A stretch of 64,000 bases of DNA from Mycobacterium sp. Z3061. Its GTDB lineage: Bacteria; Actinomycetota; Actinomycetes; Mycobacteriales; Mycobacteriaceae. Location of the stretch: assembly GCF_031583025.1 (NCBI RefSeq), contig NZ_CP134062.1:2480001-2544000 (forward strand). Direction: 5' to 3'. Positions 35,469 to 46,149 of the stretch are shown in pieces; position 1 is the stretch's first letter; every line of letters begins with the position of its first letter. Below the pieces are notes generated by a model. The model saw only the letters and a list, made by a program, of their open reading frames with translations. It did not search any database and had not been told where the DNA came from. Position numbers and translations under genes: made by a program.

Positions 35469-36509
35469 ATGGCTCAAGCCCCCGATCGCGAGAAGGCTCT
35501 CGAACTGGCTATGGCCCAGATCGAGAAGAGTTACGGCAAAGGCTCGGTGATGCGCCTCGGAGACGAGGTTCGCCAGCCCATTTCGGTGATCCCGACCGGG
35601 TCCATCGCACTGGACGTGGCCCTGGGCATCGGGGGCCTCCCCCGGGGCCGTGTCATCGAGATCTACGGCCCGGAGTCCTCGGGTAAGACCACCGTCGCGC
35701 TGCACGCGGTGGCCAACGCCCAGGCTGCCGGCGGTGTCGCGGCGTTCATCGACGCCGAGCACGCGCTGGATCCGGACTACGCCAAGAAGCTTGGCGTAGA
35801 CACCGATTCGCTGTTGGTCAGCCAGCCGGACACCGGAGAGCAGGCGCTCGAGATCGCCGACATGCTGATCCGTTCGGGTGCGCTCGACATCGTGGTCATC
35901 GACTCGGTGGCGGCGCTGGTGCCGCGCGCGGAACTCGAAGGCGAGATGGGTGACAGCCACGTCGGCCTGCAGGCCCGGCTGATGAGCCAGGCGCTGCGGA
36001 AAATGACTGGTGCACTGAATAATTCGGGCACCACGGCGATCTTCATCAACCAGCTTCGGGACAAGATCGGGGTGATGTTCGGCTCGCCCGAGACGACCAC
36101 GGGCGGCAAGGCCCTGAAGTTCTACGCGTCGGTGCGTTTGGACGTCCGGCGGATCGAGACGCTCAAGGACGGCACCAATGCGGTGGGTAACCGCACCCGG
36201 GTCAAAGTGGTCAAGAACAAGGTGTCGCCGCCGTTCAAGCAGGCCGAGTTCGACATTCTTTACGGCAAGGGCATCAGCAGGGAAGGGTCGCTGATCGACA
36301 TGGGTGTCGACCAGGGCTTCATCCGCAAGTCCGGTGCCTGGTTCACCTACGAGGGTGAGCAACTCGGTCAGGGCAAGGAGAACGCGCGCAACTTCCTGCT
36401 CGAAAACGGCGACATCGGCAACGAGATCGAGAAGAAGATCAAGGAAAAGCTCGGCATTGGCGCAGTGGTGACCGATGACAGCGTCCTGCCCGCCCCCGTC
36501 GACTTCTGA
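35469..36509 (+). CDS. recA: Recombinase RecA (no intein)
   Basis: 346 residues, the length of a plain RecA. ATP-dependent strand-exchange protein and co-protease for LexA self-cleavage. It has Walker [10 protein letters not shown] at 67-75, VVIDSVAAL (Walker B), MMSQALRKM-like [19 protein letters not shown] and [36 protein letters not shown]. The M. tuberculosis recA gene carries a large intein; here the chain is continuous. AGGAGAG precedes the ATG. recX begins inside its last 35 bases. Confidence 0.98.
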   Translation: MAQAPDREKALELAMAQIEKSYGKGSVMRLGDEVRQPISVIPTGSIALDVALGIGGLPRGRVIEIYGPESSGKTTVALHAVANAQAAGGVAAFIDAEHALDPDYAKKLGVDTDSLLVSQPDTGEQALEIADMLIRSGALDIVVIDSVAALVPRAELEGEMGDSHVGLQARLMSQALRKMTGALNNSGTTAIFINQLRDKIGVMFGSPETTTGGKALKFYASVRLDVRRIETLKDGTNAVGNRTRVKVVKNKVSPPFKQAEFDILYGKGISREGSLIDMGVDQGFIRKSGAWFTYEGEQLGQGKENARNFLLENGDIGNEIEKKIKEKLGIGAVVTDDSVLPAPVDF

Positions 36510-36999
36510 GTCCTCTCGTCGCGAGGAGCAGGCGCGGGCGCTGTGCCTGCGCCTGCTCACCGCGCGATCGCGGACCAGGGCCGAGTTGGCCGGTCAGTTG
36601 GCCAAGCGGGGATACCCCGACGACGTCAGCAACCGGGTGCTTGATCGGCTGGCCGGCGTCGGCTTGGTCGATGACACCGACTTCGCCGAGCAGTGGGTGC
36701 AGTCGCGGCGAGCCAAGGCCGGAAAGAGCAAGCGCGCGCTGGCCGCCGAGTTGCACACCAAGGGCGTCGATAACGAGGTGATCGACACGGTGCTGGCCGG
36801 TATCGACGCCGGCGCCGAACGGGAGCGGGCAGAGCAGCTGATACGGGCCAAACTGCGGCGTGAAGTGCTCAGCGAGGACGACGCCCGAGTGACTCGCAGG
36901 CTGGTCGGGATGCTGGCCCGCCGCGGTTACAGCCAGACGGTGGCGTGCGAGGTGGTACTGGGCGAGTTGGCGGCCGAACGGGAGCGCCGGCGGGTTTGA
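36475..36999 (+). CDS. recX: Regulatory protein RecX
   Basis: 174 residues. Three-helix repeat protein that binds in the groove of the RecA filament and inhibits its ATPase and strand exchange. Typical segments: [89 protein letters not shown]. The start at 36475 overlaps the recA 3' end by 35 bases, as in M. tuberculosis, so the two are cotranscribed. Confidence 0.95.
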   Translation: MTASCPPPSTSESSRREEQARALCLRLLTARSRTRAELAGQLAKRGYPDDVSNRVLDRLAGVGLVDDTDFAEQWVQSRRAKAGKSKRALAAELHTKGVDNEVIDTVLAGIDAGAERERAEQLIRAKLRREVLSEDDARVTRRLVGMLARRGYSQTVACEVVLGELAAERERRRV

Positions 37000-37042
37000 A
37001 AGGGCCCGCCGGCGCGGCCGCCGCGGCGGTCGCCACGCAGGC

Positions 37043-37067
37043 CGACAACCAGGGTCGACAACCAGGG
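37043..37067 (+). repeat. Short direct repeat before miaB
   Basis: Two copies of CGACAACCAGGG (37043-37054 and 37056-37067) separated by one T lie 30 bases before the miaB GTG. The 13-base period is too short to say whether this is an operator or a slippage duplication. Confidence 0.5.
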
Positions 37068-37096
37068 CCCGCGTCGCGCGCCAGTACGATGGCTCC

Positions 37097-38638
37097 GTGA
37101 CTTCGACGGTGGCACCGGGCTCCGCGGGCGCTCTGGGCGCGCCAGCTGATGCTGCGGTGGACGCCGAGTCGGGCCGCACCTACCAGGTACGCACCTACGG
37201 CTGTCAGATGAACGTCCACGATTCCGAACGCCTCGCCGGACTGCTCGAATCGGCCGGCTACCGGCGTGCGGCCGACGGTGCAGAGGCCGACATCGTCGTC
37301 TTCAACACCTGCGCGGTCCGTGAGAATGCGGACAACAAGCTGTACGGCAACCTCAGCCACCTGGCACCGCGCAAGCGCAGCAATCCCGACATGCAGATCG
37401 CGGTCGGCGGCTGTCTGGCGCAGAAGGACCGGGATGCGGTGCTGCGTAAGGCACCCTGGGTCGACGTCGTCTTCGGCACCCACAACATCGGGTCGCTGCC
37501 CACGCTGCTCGAACGGGCCCGGCACAACAACGAGGCCCAGATCGAGATCGCCGAAGCGTTGCAGGAATTTCCGTCGTCGCTGCCCAGTGCCCGTGAATCC
37601 GCTTACGCCGCTTGGGTTTCCATCTCGGTGGGCTGCAACAACAGCTGCACGTTCTGCATCGTGCCCTCGCTGCGGGGCAAGGAGGTCGACCGCAGCCCGG
37701 CTGACATCCTGGCCGAGGTGCGGTCGCTGGTGGATACCGGGGTGCTTGAGGTCACTCTGCTCGGCCAGAACGTCAACGCCTACGGCGTCTCATTCGCCGA
37801 CCCGGGCATCCCGCGTAACCGGGGCGCCTTCGCCGAACTGCTGCGGGCCTGCGGCGATATCGAGGGCCTGGAACGTGTCCGCTTCACCTCGCCACACCCG
37901 GCCGAGTTCACCGACGACGTCATCGAGGCGATGGCACAGACGCCCAACGTCTGCCCGGCCCTGCACATGCCGCTGCAATCGGGATCGGACCGGATCCTGC
38001 GCGCGATGCGGCGTTCCTACCGCGCCGAGCGCTATCTCGGCATCATCGAACGAGTACGGGCAGCCATGCCGCACGCCGCCATCACCACCGATCTGATCGT
38101 CGGCTTCCCAGGGGAAACCGAAGAAGACTTCGCCGCCACCCTCGATGTCGTGGCCCAGGCCCGTTTCTCGGCCGCGTTCACCTTCCAGTACTCCCAGCGC
38201 CCCGGCACCCCCGCCGCCGAACTTCCCGATCAGTTGCCGAAAGCCGTTGTGCAGCAACGGTACGAGCGGCTGGTCGAACTGCAGGAGCGGATCTCGCTGG
38301 AGCACAACAGCGCGCTGGTCGGTCAGACCGTCGAGTTGCTGGTCGCCACCGGCGAAGGACGCAAGGACAGCCGCACCGCGCGCATGACCGGCCGCGCCCG
38401 CGACGGCCGGCTGGTGCACTTCGCGGCCGGCGACCGGCAGGTGCGCCCCGGCGATGTCATCACCGCCGTGGTCACCGACGCCGCGCCCCACCATCTCATC
38501 GCCGACGCCGGCATCCTGACGCACCGGCGCACCCGCGCCGGCGATGCGCACGCCTCGGGTCGAAGTGGTGTCGGACTGGGTATGCCTGGTATCGGGGCAC
38601 CTGTCGAGCCGGCCCAGCCGGCCGGCTGCGGCCAATAA
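37097..38638 (+). CDS. miaB: tRNA-2-methylthio-N6-dimethylallyladenosine synthase MiaB
   Basis: 513 residues. Radical-SAM methylthiotransferase that adds the 2-methylthio group to i6A37 of tRNA. The N-terminal cluster cysteines are in [23 protein letters not shown] and VGGCLAQKD. The radical-SAM triad is Cys180, Cys184 and Cys187 in [15 protein letters not shown]. The TRAM domain near the C-terminus is followed by an Ala/Gly-rich tail. miaA, whose product makes the i6A substrate, is at 42771. H37Rv has two hypothetical genes (Rv2735c, Rv2734) between recX and miaB; here the gap is only 97 bases. Confidence 0.96.
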   Translation: MTSTVAPGSAGALGAPADAAVDAESGRTYQVRTYGCQMNVHDSERLAGLLESAGYRRAADGAEADIVVFNTCAVRENADNKLYGNLSHLAPRKRSNPDMQIAVGGCLAQKDRDAVLRKAPWVDVVFGTHNIGSLPTLLERARHNNEAQIEIAEALQEFPSSLPSARESAYAAWVSISVGCNNSCTFCIVPSLRGKEVDRSPADILAEVRSLVDTGVLEVTLLGQNVNAYGVSFADPGIPRNRGAFAELLRACGDIEGLERVRFTSPHPAEFTDDVIEAMAQTPNVCPALHMPLQSGSDRILRAMRRSYRAERYLGIIERVRAAMPHAAITTDLIVGFPGETEEDFAATLDVVAQARFSAAFTFQYSQRPGTPAAELPDQLPKAVVQQRYERLVELQERISLEHNSALVGQTVELLVATGEGRKDSRTARMTGRARDGRLVHFAAGDRQVRPGDVITAVVTDAAPHHLIADAGILTHRRTRAGDAHASGRSGVGLGMPGIGAPVEPAQPAGCGQ

Positions 38639-38657
38639 ACGAACGGAGAACCTTCAC

Positions 38658-39239
38658 GTGGCGGAATTCGACGCCTATCGGTCTGAACTCGAGGCGGCCG
38701 AACGCCGGGTGGCGCGGGAAATCGAGCCGGGGGCCAGGGCCCTCGTGGTCGCGATCCTGGTGTTCGTCCTGTTGGGATCGTTCATCCTGCCGCACACCGG
38801 CAGCGTGCGGGGCTGGGACGTGCTGTTCAACAGCCACGGCGCCGATTCCGCTGTAGTCGGCCTGCCGCAGCAGGTATTCACCTGGCTGGCACTGGTGTTC
38901 AGCGTCGGCTTCTCGATTCTGGCCCTGCTGACCCGGCGTTGGGCGGTGGCCTGGGTGGCCCTGGCCGGTTCCATGCTGGCCAGCTTCACGGGCCTGTTGG
39001 CTGTCTGGTCGCGCCAGACCGCCCCGGCGGGCCACCCCGGACCCGGCATCGGGCTGTTCGTCGCGTGGATCACCGTGATCCTGCTGACGTTCCACTGGGC
39101 CCGGGTGGTGTGGCAGCGCACCATCGTGCAACTGGCCGCCGAGGAGCAGCGCCGGCGCGTGGTCGCGCAGGACCAGTCCAGGACACTGCTGGACACTCTG
39201 GAAACCGAAGAGCGGGACGGCGAGCCGAAGAACCCCTAA
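38658..39239 (+). CDS. Rv2732c-like integral membrane protein
   Basis: 193 residues from GTG 38658, preceded by ACGGAGAACC. A short charged N-terminus ([22 protein letters not shown]) is followed by four membrane spans: [56 protein letters not shown] and [18 protein letters not shown]-terminal charged helix may be cytoplasmic. No motif identifies a function. It follows miaB by 19 bases and its stop overlaps the convergent DUF349 gene by 4 bases. Confidence 0.8.
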   Translation: MAEFDAYRSELEAAERRVAREIEPGARALVVAILVFVLLGSFILPHTGSVRGWDVLFNSHGADSAVVGLPQQVFTWLALVFSVGFSILALLTRRWAVAWVALAGSMLASFTGLLAVWSRQTAPAGHPGPGIGLFVAWITVILLTFHWARVVWQRTIVQLAAEEQRRRVVAQDQSRTLLDTLETEERDGEPKNP

Positions 39240-40618
39240 GACCTGCGGGTCAAAGCTTTGGCCGCGGCATCGGCCCACTGACGCCACTGTTCGGCATTCG
39301 CCTTGGCCTCGTCGGCTTCCTTGGTCTTCCCGGCCGCAGCCGCCTTCGCGGCCTGCTGTTCGAACTGCTCGGCGCGGGCGCGGAACTGCTCGGCACGGGC
39401 CTGGGCCTGCGGGTCGGCCCAGTCCGACTCTCCGGCGTCTCGCACCTTCTTCTCGACCGCGCGCAGTCGCCGCTCCAACTCGGCGGACCGCTCCCTGGGG
39501 ACCTTGCCGATCGCGTCCCACTTGTCGGCGATGCTGCGCAGCGCCGCCCGCGCGGCGTCGTGGTTGCTGGTGTCGATCTTCTCGGCATCGGCCAGCAGTG
39601 CCTCTTTGGCGGCGGCGTTGGCGCGGAACTCCGCGTCCTTTTCCGCGGTGACTGCGTTGCGGGCGCTGAAGAACGAGTCCTGAGCGGCCTTGAACCGGCG
39701 CCACAGGGCGTCATCGACGTCCTTGCTCGCGCGTCCCGCGCCTTTCCACTCGGTCAGCAACTTGCGAAACTCCGCGCTGGTGGCCGTCCAGTCGGTGGAG
39801 TCGGACAACGCTTCGGCCCGCTCGCATAACCGCTCCTTGGCCTGGCGCACACCGGAACGCTCCCGGTCGAGTTCGGCGAAGTGCGATCCGCGCCGCCGGT
39901 TGAAGATCTCGCGGGCCGCGGAGTAGCGCTTCCACAGCGCGTCGTCGACCTTGCGGTCCAGGCCGGTGATCGTCTTCCATTCGTCGAGGATCGCCCGCAT
40001 CCGGTCTCCGGCGGACTTCCACTGCGTCGAGTTGGCGGCCAGATCCTCGGCCTCGGCGGCGAGTGCCTCCTTGCGGGCAGTCTGGGCAGCGCGGTGCTCC
40101 ATGCGCCGGGAGCGGTGTGCGGTGACGTAGACGTCGATGCGGGCGCGGATGTCGGACAACCGGCCGGCCAGCGCGTCGATGTCGCCGAGCACGCAAGCCG
40201 TCGGCAGGGTCTCGAGCAGGGCCCCCGCGTTGGCGTTGATCTTGCGGGGATCCCCGGTGCCCGACACCAAGCGCTCCTCCATGAGGGCGATCTCGGTGCT
40301 CAGGTCGTCGTAGCGCCTGCCGAAATATGCGAACGCCGCGTCGGCGTCGCCGGCCTGCCACGAACCGACCACGCGCTCGCCGGATGCGCTGAGCAGCCAT
40401 ACCGTGCCGTCGTCGTCGACACGCCCGAACCGGTGCGGATCGCTGTGGGGCAATGTCGACGTCGGATGTGCCGACGCAAGGGTGGCGGGGCGGGGAGCCG
40501 CGCCCGGCCGGGGACCGGGTCGTGGTCCCGGCCGTGGGCCCGGAACCGGTCTGGAGACCGGTTCTGCTGTTGCTGCGTCGTTGCTGCTGGGCTGCTCACC
40601 CGTCATTGCGCTCGTCAC
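39236..40618 (-). CDS. DUF349 coiled-coil protein (Rv2731-like)
   Basis: 460 residues. A Pro/Arg-rich N-terminus with three GPRPGPRP-type repeats (residues ~24-42) leads to several DUF349 repeats, each with a W-x-G/A-A motif: [76 protein letters not shown]. The rest is coiled coil rich in Ala/Glu/Lys. DUF349 proteins are widespread in actinobacteria with unknown role; the repeats suggest a structural or scaffold function. It is convergent with the membrane protein gene, with overlapping stops. Confidence 0.85.
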   Translation of the reverse strand: MTSAMTGEQPSSNDAATAEPVSRPVPGPRPGPRPGPRPGAAPRPATLASAHPTSTLPHSDPHRFGRVDDDGTVWLLSASGERVVGSWQAGDADAAFAYFGRRYDDLSTEIALMEERLVSGTGDPRKINANAGALLETLPTACVLGDIDALAGRLSDIRARIDVYVTAHRSRRMEHRAAQTARKEALAAEAEDLAANSTQWKSAGDRMRAILDEWKTITGLDRKVDDALWKRYSAAREIFNRRRGSHFAELDRERSGVRQAKERLCERAEALSDSTDWTATSAEFRKLLTEWKGAGRASKDVDDALWRRFKAAQDSFFSARNAVTAEKDAEFRANAAAKEALLADAEKIDTSNHDAARAALRSIADKWDAIGKVPRERSAELERRLRAVEKKVRDAGESDWADPQAQARAEQFRARAEQFEQQAAKAAAAGKTKEADEAKANAEQWRQWADAAAKALTRRS

Positions 40619-41126
40619 CTACCCTCTGCCAGTAGCGCGGTCGACTTCCCGCGCAGCTGCCGCGCGAAGCGGCACCCGTCCGGTCGGCGACTCTGGTGAA
40701 CCCCCGCGGTCTCCGACCGGTTTCCAACAAGTATTCAAGCAGCTTGGCAGGCGGTCTGCCCCCACCTTCCGATCACCGGTGTGATTTTCCGCCAGGCTGA
40801 CCGATCGTGGCAGCGGCCCGCGGCGGGGCGGCCATCTTGGCGCCGTCGCACGGCGGTGTGAAAACCCAGCTGACGTGGGTAACGAAACGATTCCCGTTGG
40901 GTTGCACGTGATAGCGAACGGGCGCGGGCGGGTACCGTTACCTAGGACGCCGGTCGGACATTCACAGCTGCCTCTCAGCTGATTCTGGGAGGAGCTCAGC
41001 TCGGTCAGAAAGTCTGGGCGGAGCATTATCACTGTTCAGAGCATGGGCAGAGCCATAGAGTGTTCGATGAACTGCCGGCGAACATCGCGGGAACGCCGGT
41101 GGCGAAATGGGGAATCGAGGGTCGCC
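40619..41126. other. Intergenic region of 508 bases, no gene recognised
   Basis: It lies between two divergent starts, the DUF349 gene and the transporter gene. An open frame on the minus strand (40619-41032) has a composition unlike its neighbours (few Ala/Val/Leu blocks, many Pro/Arg/Ser/Cys) and no recognisable domain, so I do not call it a gene. A 6-bp stem with 5-base loop (CAGCTG-CCTCT-CAGCTG) is at 40965-40981. A leader transcript or small RNA is possible but not shown. Confidence 0.5.
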
Positions 41127-42062
41127 ATGTCAATGGTCGGAGTCGCCGCGATCATCGCGCTGTTTGCCGCGCTTGCATCGGCCACGGGAGATGTGATCCG
41201 CCAGCGTTCCGCGCACGAGATCACCGATGAAGAGGTCGGCCACCTCAAGCTGTTCGGCATGTCGCTGCGCGACGCCAAGTGGTGGACGGGCGGCGGGTGC
41301 GCGGTACTCAATTACAGCTTGCAGGCAGTGGCGCTGGCCTTCGCATCGGTGGTGCTGGTGACTGCATTGCAGGTGACCGCACTGCTATTCGCGCTGCCCA
41401 TTTACGCCCGGCTGGCACACCACAGAATCACCCGCTCGCAGTGGCTGTGGGCAACCGTGCTGGCCGCGTCGCTGGCCGTGGTGATCATCGTCGGCGATCC
41501 GGCCGCCGGTCACGACCGGGCGCCGCTGAGCACCTGGATTGTCGTCGCGGCGGTGATGGGACCGATCCTGGTTTCCTGCGTGGTGGCCGCGAAGGTGTGG
41601 TCCGGCCGGCCGCAGGCCGCGGTGTTGCTGGCGGTGGTGGCCGGTTCGTCGTTGGCGCTGTTCGCCGTGCTGACCAAGGGAGTGGTCGACGTCCTGCACC
41701 ACCACGGTCTCGGGGCCGCAGTGACCACGCCGGAGTTCGTTCCGTGGCTGGTGATGATGCTGTGCGGCATGATCTTTCAGCAGTCGGCGTTCCGTGCCGG
41801 TTCGCTGACCGCGTCGTTGCCCACCATGACCGTCGCCAAGCCGGTGGTGGCGACGACATTGGGGGTCCTCGTGCTTGGCGAGACGTTGGATGCGGACGGT
41901 GCGGAAGGTGTCGTGTTGGCGATCGCCGCGGCAGTGGTCATCACCGCGACAGTGGCGCTGGCCCGCGGCGAGGCCGCCGAAATGGAGGCCGAAGCTGAGG
42001 AAGCCCACCCGACCGACGGCCCGGAAAAAGGCGCCGCGGTCAGCACCGCTGCTGACGGGTAG
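41127..42062 (+). CDS. DMT-like multi-span membrane protein (Rv2729c-like)
   Basis: 311 residues from ATG 41127; upstream in-frame starts would add a basic stretch unlike the family. Nine to ten hydrophobic segments cover residues 1-~285, in the arrangement of EamA/DMT-type or small transporter proteins. A short acidic tail follows (EAAEMEAEAEEAHPTDGPEKG). The first span holds SATGDVIRQRSAHEITDEEVGHL. No substrate can be assigned. It is followed after 25 bases by the Rv2728c-like gene and heads a run of co-directional genes through hflX. Confidence 0.8.
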   Translation: MSMVGVAAIIALFAALASATGDVIRQRSAHEITDEEVGHLKLFGMSLRDAKWWTGGGCAVLNYSLQAVALAFASVVLVTALQVTALLFALPIYARLAHHRITRSQWLWATVLAASLAVVIIVGDPAAGHDRAPLSTWIVVAAVMGPILVSCVVAAKVWSGRPQAAVLLAVVAGSSLALFAVLTKGVVDVLHHHGLGAAVTTPEFVPWLVMMLCGMIFQQSAFRAGSLTASLPTMTVAKPVVATTLGVLVLGETLDADGAEGVVLAIAAAVVITATVALARGEAAEMEAEAEEAHPTDGPEKGAAVSTAADG

Positions 42063-42087
42063 GACGCGGCCACGTTAGTTTGATCGC

Positions 42088-42774
42088 GTGCTGAGCGCCA
42101 TCGCCATCGTTCCGTGCGCGCCGGTGCTTGTTCCCGAACTTGCCGGCGCCGCGCGTGCCGAGATCGCCGATCTGGCAGCCGCCATCCTCGCCGCGACGGC
42201 GGTGCTGCCGAACCGTTGGGTTGCCGTCGGAACCGGTCACGTGGACGCCGTCATAGGTCCTGACGGCCGCGGCACTTTCGCCGGATTCGGTGTCGACGTC
42301 CCGGTCCGCCTGGCGCCGAAACCGGTCGGCGGTGTCCAGGACCTGCCCCTCTGCGCGCTCATGGCCGCCTGGGTACGTGGCCAGGCGCGACCAGACGGCT
42401 CCGTGGATGTTCATGTGTACGCGGCCGACGGAGACCCCGTCGCGGCGGTAACTCGCGGTCGGCAGTTGCGGGCCGAGATCGACGGGCAGGCTGACCCGAT
42501 CGGCGTCCTGGTCGTGGCCGACGGCGCCAATACGCTGACCGCCAGGGCGCCCGGCGGCTTCGACCCCGCCGGCGAAGGCGCCCAGCAGCTCCTGGACGAC
42601 GCGCTGGCCGGCGGCGATGTCGCAGCGCTGAGCCGGTTGCCGCAGCGGATCCTCGGCCGGGTGGCGTTCGCCGTGCTGGCCGGACTGGCCGGGCCAGGCC
42701 CGCGCTCGGCCAAGGAGCTCTACCGTGGTGCCCCCTACGGCGTGGGCTACTTCGCCGGCGTCTGGCTGCCGTGA
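42088..42774 (+). CDS. Class III extradiol dioxygenase-like protein (Rv2728c-like)
   Basis: 228 residues, GTG start. The beginning [21 protein letters not shown] resembles the metal-site strand of LigB/class III extradiol dioxygenases, and [21 protein letters not shown] may be the second site. Later come [32 protein letters not shown] and the end [12 protein letters not shown]. Substrate is unknown, and the usual double histidine is not obvious. It overlaps miaA by 4 bases, so a link with tRNA modification or simple cotranscription is possible. Confidence 0.75.
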   Translation: MLSAIAIVPCAPVLVPELAGAARAEIADLAAAILAATAVLPNRWVAVGTGHVDAVIGPDGRGTFAGFGVDVPVRLAPKPVGGVQDLPLCALMAAWVRGQARPDGSVDVHVYAADGDPVAAVTRGRQLRAEIDGQADPIGVLVVADGANTLTARAPGGFDPAGEGAQQLLDDALAGGDVAALSRLPQRILGRVAFAVLAGLAGPGPRSAKELYRGAPYGVGYFAGVWLP

Positions 42775-43691
42775 GACCGCTGGCGATCATCGGCCCGACG
42801 GGTGCCGGCAAGTCGCAATTGGCGCTCGACGTCATCGAACGGCTCGGCGGTGCGGCAGAAGTCGTCAACGCCGACGCGATGCAGCTCTATCGCGGTATGG
42901 ACATCGGGACCGCCAAATTGCCCGTCGAGCGGCGCCGCGGCATACCGCATCACCAACTCGACGTCCTCGACGTCACCGAGACGGCGACCGTGGCGCGCTA
43001 CCAGCACGCGGCGGTCGCCGACATCGAAGCGATCCAGCGCAGGGGAGCGGTGCCGGTCGTGGTCGGCGGGTCGATGCTCTACATCCAGTCACTGCTGGAC
43101 AACTGGGCGTTCCCCGCGACCGATCCGGCGGTACGGGGACGCTGGGAGCAGCGGCTGGCCGAGATCGGCGTCGCCCGGCTGCACGCCGAACTGGCCCGTC
43201 GCGATCCGGCCGCGGCGGCCGTCATCCTGCCCACCGACGGCCGGCGCACGGTGCGGGCGCTGGAGGTGATCGAGCTGACCGGCCGGCCGTTCGCGGCGTC
43301 CGCGCCGCGCATCGGCGCGCCCCGCTGGGGCACCGTCATCATCGGGTTAGATTGCGAGACAACAATTCTGGATGAGCGGCTGGCGCGCCGCACCGAGCTG
43401 ATGTTCGCCGAAGGGCTGGTCGAGGAAGTGCGCACGCTGCTGGGCCGCGGCCTGCGCGACGGGGTCACCGCGTCGCGGGCGCTGGGCTATGCGCAGGTGA
43501 TGGCGGCCCTGGATGCCGGCGGGACGCCGCAGCTGCTGCGCGAGGCGCAGGAGCAGACCTTCATCGGCACCCGTCGCTATGTGCGGCGCCAGCGTTCCTG
43601 GTTCCGCCGCGACCACCGCGTGCAGTGGATCGACCCGGGCGGTGCGGATGCCGTCGACGACGTGATCCGGGCCTGGCGGCACGTAACCTGA
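42771..43691 (+). CDS. miaA: tRNA dimethylallyltransferase MiaA
   Basis: 306 residues, GTG start overlapping the previous stop. Transfers the dimethylallyl group from DMAPP to A37 of tRNAs reading UNN codons. Visible: P-loop GPTGAGKS at 8-15, [17 protein letters not shown], the substrate loop [42 protein letters not shown] and [15 protein letters not shown]. Its product is the substrate of MiaB (37097). Confidence 0.96.
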   Translation: MRPLAIIGPTGAGKSQLALDVIERLGGAAEVVNADAMQLYRGMDIGTAKLPVERRRGIPHHQLDVLDVTETATVARYQHAAVADIEAIQRRGAVPVVVGGSMLYIQSLLDNWAFPATDPAVRGRWEQRLAEIGVARLHAELARRDPAAAAVILPTDGRRTVRALEVIELTGRPFAASAPRIGAPRWGTVIIGLDCETTILDERLARRTELMFAEGLVEEVRTLLGRGLRDGVTASRALGYAQVMAALDAGGTPQLLREAQEQTFIGTRRYVRRQRSWFRRDHRVQWIDPGGADAVDDVIRAWRHVT

Positions 43692-43704
43692 TCTGGTGAT
43701 GCCC

Positions 43705-44577
43705 ATGAAGTTCGCCAAGGGGCACGGCACCCAGAACGACTTCGTGCTGCTTCCCGACCTGGATTGCCGGGTGGACCTGTCCGCTTCCCGGGTCGCCGCT
43801 CTGTGCGACCGGCGCCGTGGCCTGGGCGCTGACGGGGTACTGCGGGTCACCACCGCCGGTGCGGCGAGCGGCGCCGGTGTGCTCGACCGGCTGCCCGACG
43901 GGGTCGGCGAATCCGACTGGTACATGGACTACCGCAACGCAGACGGGTCGACGGCGCAGATGTGCGGCAACGGGGTGCGGGTGTTCGCGCATTACCTGAG
44001 GGCCAGCGGGCTGGAGTCACGCGACGAGTTCGTCGTCGGATCGCTCGCCGGACCGCGACCGGTGACCCTGCACCATGCCGATTCGACCGACGCCGATGTC
44101 GCCGTGGACATGGGCAAGGCCAACAAGCTGGGCACCGGCGAGGCGGTGGTGGGCGGCAGGCGGTTCACCGGTGTGGCCGTCGACGTGGGCAATCCACACC
44201 TGGCGTGCGCGGATCCGCAGCTCACGGTGGACGCCCTGGCGGCGCTGGACGTCGCGGCGCCGGTGCGGTTCGACGCTGCGCAGTTCCCCGAGGGCGTCAA
44301 CGTCGAGGTGCTCACCGTCCCGGTCAGCGGCCTGGTCCGCATGCGCGTGCACGAACGCGGCGTCGGCGAGACCCGCTCGTGTGGCACCGGAACGGTGGCA
44401 GCCGCCGTCGCCGCGCTGGCGGCCACCGGCGCCGACACCGGGGTGCTGACCGTGCGGGTGCCCGGTGGTGACGTCACCGTCACCATCACGGAAGCGACCA
44501 GCTACCTGCGCGGGCCGTCGGTGCTGGTCGCGCACGGCGAGGTGAGTGGGGAATGGTGGCGCGCGCAAGAGCGTTAA
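43705..44577 (+). CDS. dapF: Diaminopimelate epimerase
   Basis: 290 residues from ATG 43705 ([13 protein letters not shown]); GTG 43696 and ATG 43699 are in frame but add residues not present in homologues. It converts LL- to meso-diaminopimelate for peptidoglycan and lysine. The two catalytic cysteines are in [13 protein letters not shown] and [14 protein letters not shown]. Other marks are [10 protein letters not shown] and [10 protein letters not shown]. It lies 13 bases after miaA, inside the miaA-dapF-hflX run. dapA at 18109 belongs to the same pathway. Confidence 0.96.
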   Translation: MKFAKGHGTQNDFVLLPDLDCRVDLSASRVAALCDRRRGLGADGVLRVTTAGAASGAGVLDRLPDGVGESDWYMDYRNADGSTAQMCGNGVRVFAHYLRASGLESRDEFVVGSLAGPRPVTLHHADSTDADVAVDMGKANKLGTGEAVVGGRRFTGVAVDVGNPHLACADPQLTVDALAALDVAAPVRFDAAQFPEGVNVEVLTVPVSGLVRMRVHERGVGETRSCGTGTVAAAVAALAATGADTGVLTVRVPGGDVTVTITEATSYLRGPSVLVAHGEVSGEWWRAQER

Positions 44578-44623
44578 ATCGGATGCATGACGCCGAATCG
44601 GCGTGCAACATTGCTAATTGCCT

Positions 44624-46060
44624 ATGAAAAATTCTGAGTCTTTTCCCGAATTTGCTGACCGCACTGGGCCGGAGCCCAGCACCGGCGAGCTTGCCCTCGA
44701 AGACCGATCGGCACTGCGCCGGGTGGTCGGTCTGTCGACCGAACTCGCCGACGTCTCCGAGGTCGAGTACCGCCAGCTGCGCCTGGAACGTGTGGTGCTG
44801 GTCGGTGTCTGGACGGAGGGCACGTCGGCCGACAACCAGGCCAGCCTGGCGGAATTGGCGGCGCTCGCCGAAACTGCCGGCTCCCAGGTGCTCGAGGGAC
44901 TGATCCAGCGGCGCGACCGCCCCGACCCGTCGACCTACATCGGCTCGGGCAAGGCCCAGGAACTCCGCGAGGTGGTGCTGGCCACCGGGGCCGACACCGT
45001 GATCTGCGACGGCGAGCTGTCCCCGGCCCAGCTGACCGCGCTGGAAAAGGCCGTCAAGGTCAAGGTCATCGACCGCACCGCGCTGATTCTGGACATCTTC
45101 GCCCAGCACGCCACCAGCCGCGAAGGCAAGGCGCAGGTCTCGCTGGCGCAGATGGAGTACATGCTGCCGCGGCTGCGTGGCTGGGGCGAGTCGATGTCGC
45201 GGCAGGCCGGCGGCCGGGCCGGCGGCAGCGGCGGCGGTGTGGGTCTTCGTGGCCCGGGTGAAACCAAGATCGAAACCGATCGGCGCCGCATCCGCGAACG
45301 CATGTCCAAGCTGAAGCGTGAGATCAGGGCGATGAAGCAGGTCCGCGACACCCAACGCAGCCGGCGCCTGCACGCCGATATGCCGTCGATCGCCATCGTC
45401 GGTTACACCAACGCGGGCAAATCCAGCGTGCTCAACGCGCTGACCGGGGCCGGTGTGCTGGTCCAGGACGCGCTGTTCGCCACGCTGGAACCCACCACCC
45501 GGCGCACCGAGTTCGACGACGGACGCCCTTTCGTGCTCACCGACACCGTCGGCTTCGTTCGGCACCTGCCCACCCAGTTGGTCGAGGCTTTCCGCTCCAC
45601 TCTGGAAGAAGTCGTCGACGCGGACCTGCTGGTACACGTCGTCGACGGTTCAGACGTCAACCCGCTGGCCCAGATCAGCGCGGTCCGTCAGGTGATCTCG
45701 GACGTGGTCGCCGACCACGGGGCCGAAGCGCCGCCGGAATTGGTGGTGGTGAACAAGACCGACGCCGCGGGGGACCTGATGCTGGCCAGACTGCGCCACG
45801 AACTTCCCGGAGCGGTGTTCGTCTCCGCCCGCACCGGCGACGGCATCGACGCGCTGCGACGGCGGATGGCCGAGCTCGCGGTGCCGACCGACACCGCCGT
45901 CGACGTCGTCATCCCGTATGACCGCGGCGACCTGGTGGCGCGGGTGCACTCCGACGGGCGGGTCCATCAGGCTGACCACCAGGCCGACGGCACCAGAATC
46001 CAGGCACGGGTCCCGGTCGCACTGGCCGCCGCGCTGCGCCAATTCGGGTCGGACGCCTAA
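44624..46060 (+). CDS. hflX: GTPase HflX
   Basis: 478 residues from ATG 44624; TTG 44618 is a less likely start. Ribosome-splitting GTPase acting in heat and antibiotic stress. The N-terminal HflX domain (VVLVGVWTEGT, DPSTYIGSGKAQELREVV, DGELSPAQLTALEKAVKVKVIDRTALILDIFA) and the Gly-rich helix linker GGRAGGSGGGVGLRGPGETK precede the G domain. That domain has G1 GYTNAGKSS from residue 260, G3 DTVGFVRHLP, G4 NKTD and G5 SARTGDG. The C-terminal ~70 residues form the small extra domain. Confidence 0.95.
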   Translation: MKNSESFPEFADRTGPEPSTGELALEDRSALRRVVGLSTELADVSEVEYRQLRLERVVLVGVWTEGTSADNQASLAELAALAETAGSQVLEGLIQRRDRPDPSTYIGSGKAQELREVVLATGADTVICDGELSPAQLTALEKAVKVKVIDRTALILDIFAQHATSREGKAQVSLAQMEYMLPRLRGWGESMSRQAGGRAGGSGGGVGLRGPGETKIETDRRRIRERMSKLKREIRAMKQVRDTQRSRRLHADMPSIAIVGYTNAGKSSVLNALTGAGVLVQDALFATLEPTTRRTEFDDGRPFVLTDTVGFVRHLPTQLVEAFRSTLEEVVDADLLVHVVDGSDVNPLAQISAVRQVISDVVADHGAEAPPELVVVNKTDAAGDLMLARLRHELPGAVFVSARTGDGIDALRRRMAELAVPTDTAVDVVIPYDRGDLVARVHSDGRVHQADHQADGTRIQARVPVALAAALRQFGSDA

Positions 46061-46081
46061 CCAGGCGGACGCGCCCACTCG

Positions 46082-46099
46082 ACCAACCGCCCGGTTGGT
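46082..46099. promoter_or_regulatory. TetR-type palindromic operator upstream of fadE20
   Basis: ACCAACCG-CC-CGGTTGGT is a perfect 8+8 palindrome directly next to a TATATG/TATGTT hexamer that could be the -10 of the fadE20 promoter; fadE20 starts at 46150. CNACC..GGTNG-type palindromes are typical operators of TetR-family regulators of fatty-acid genes in actinobacteria. The regulator is not identified in the window. Confidence 0.65.
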
Positions 46100-46149
46100 A
46101 TATGTTGGGCGCAAGAGTCTTCCACCTATGACAGCCGGAGGTCGCACCC

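Noticed and set aside
40619-41032. Minus-strand open frame of 137 codons in the DUF349-transporter gap
   Set aside because: Composition is unlike neighbouring proteins, there is no recognisable domain and no convincing start region. A similar hypothetical may be annotated in other genomes (Rv2730), but the sequence alone does not support it.
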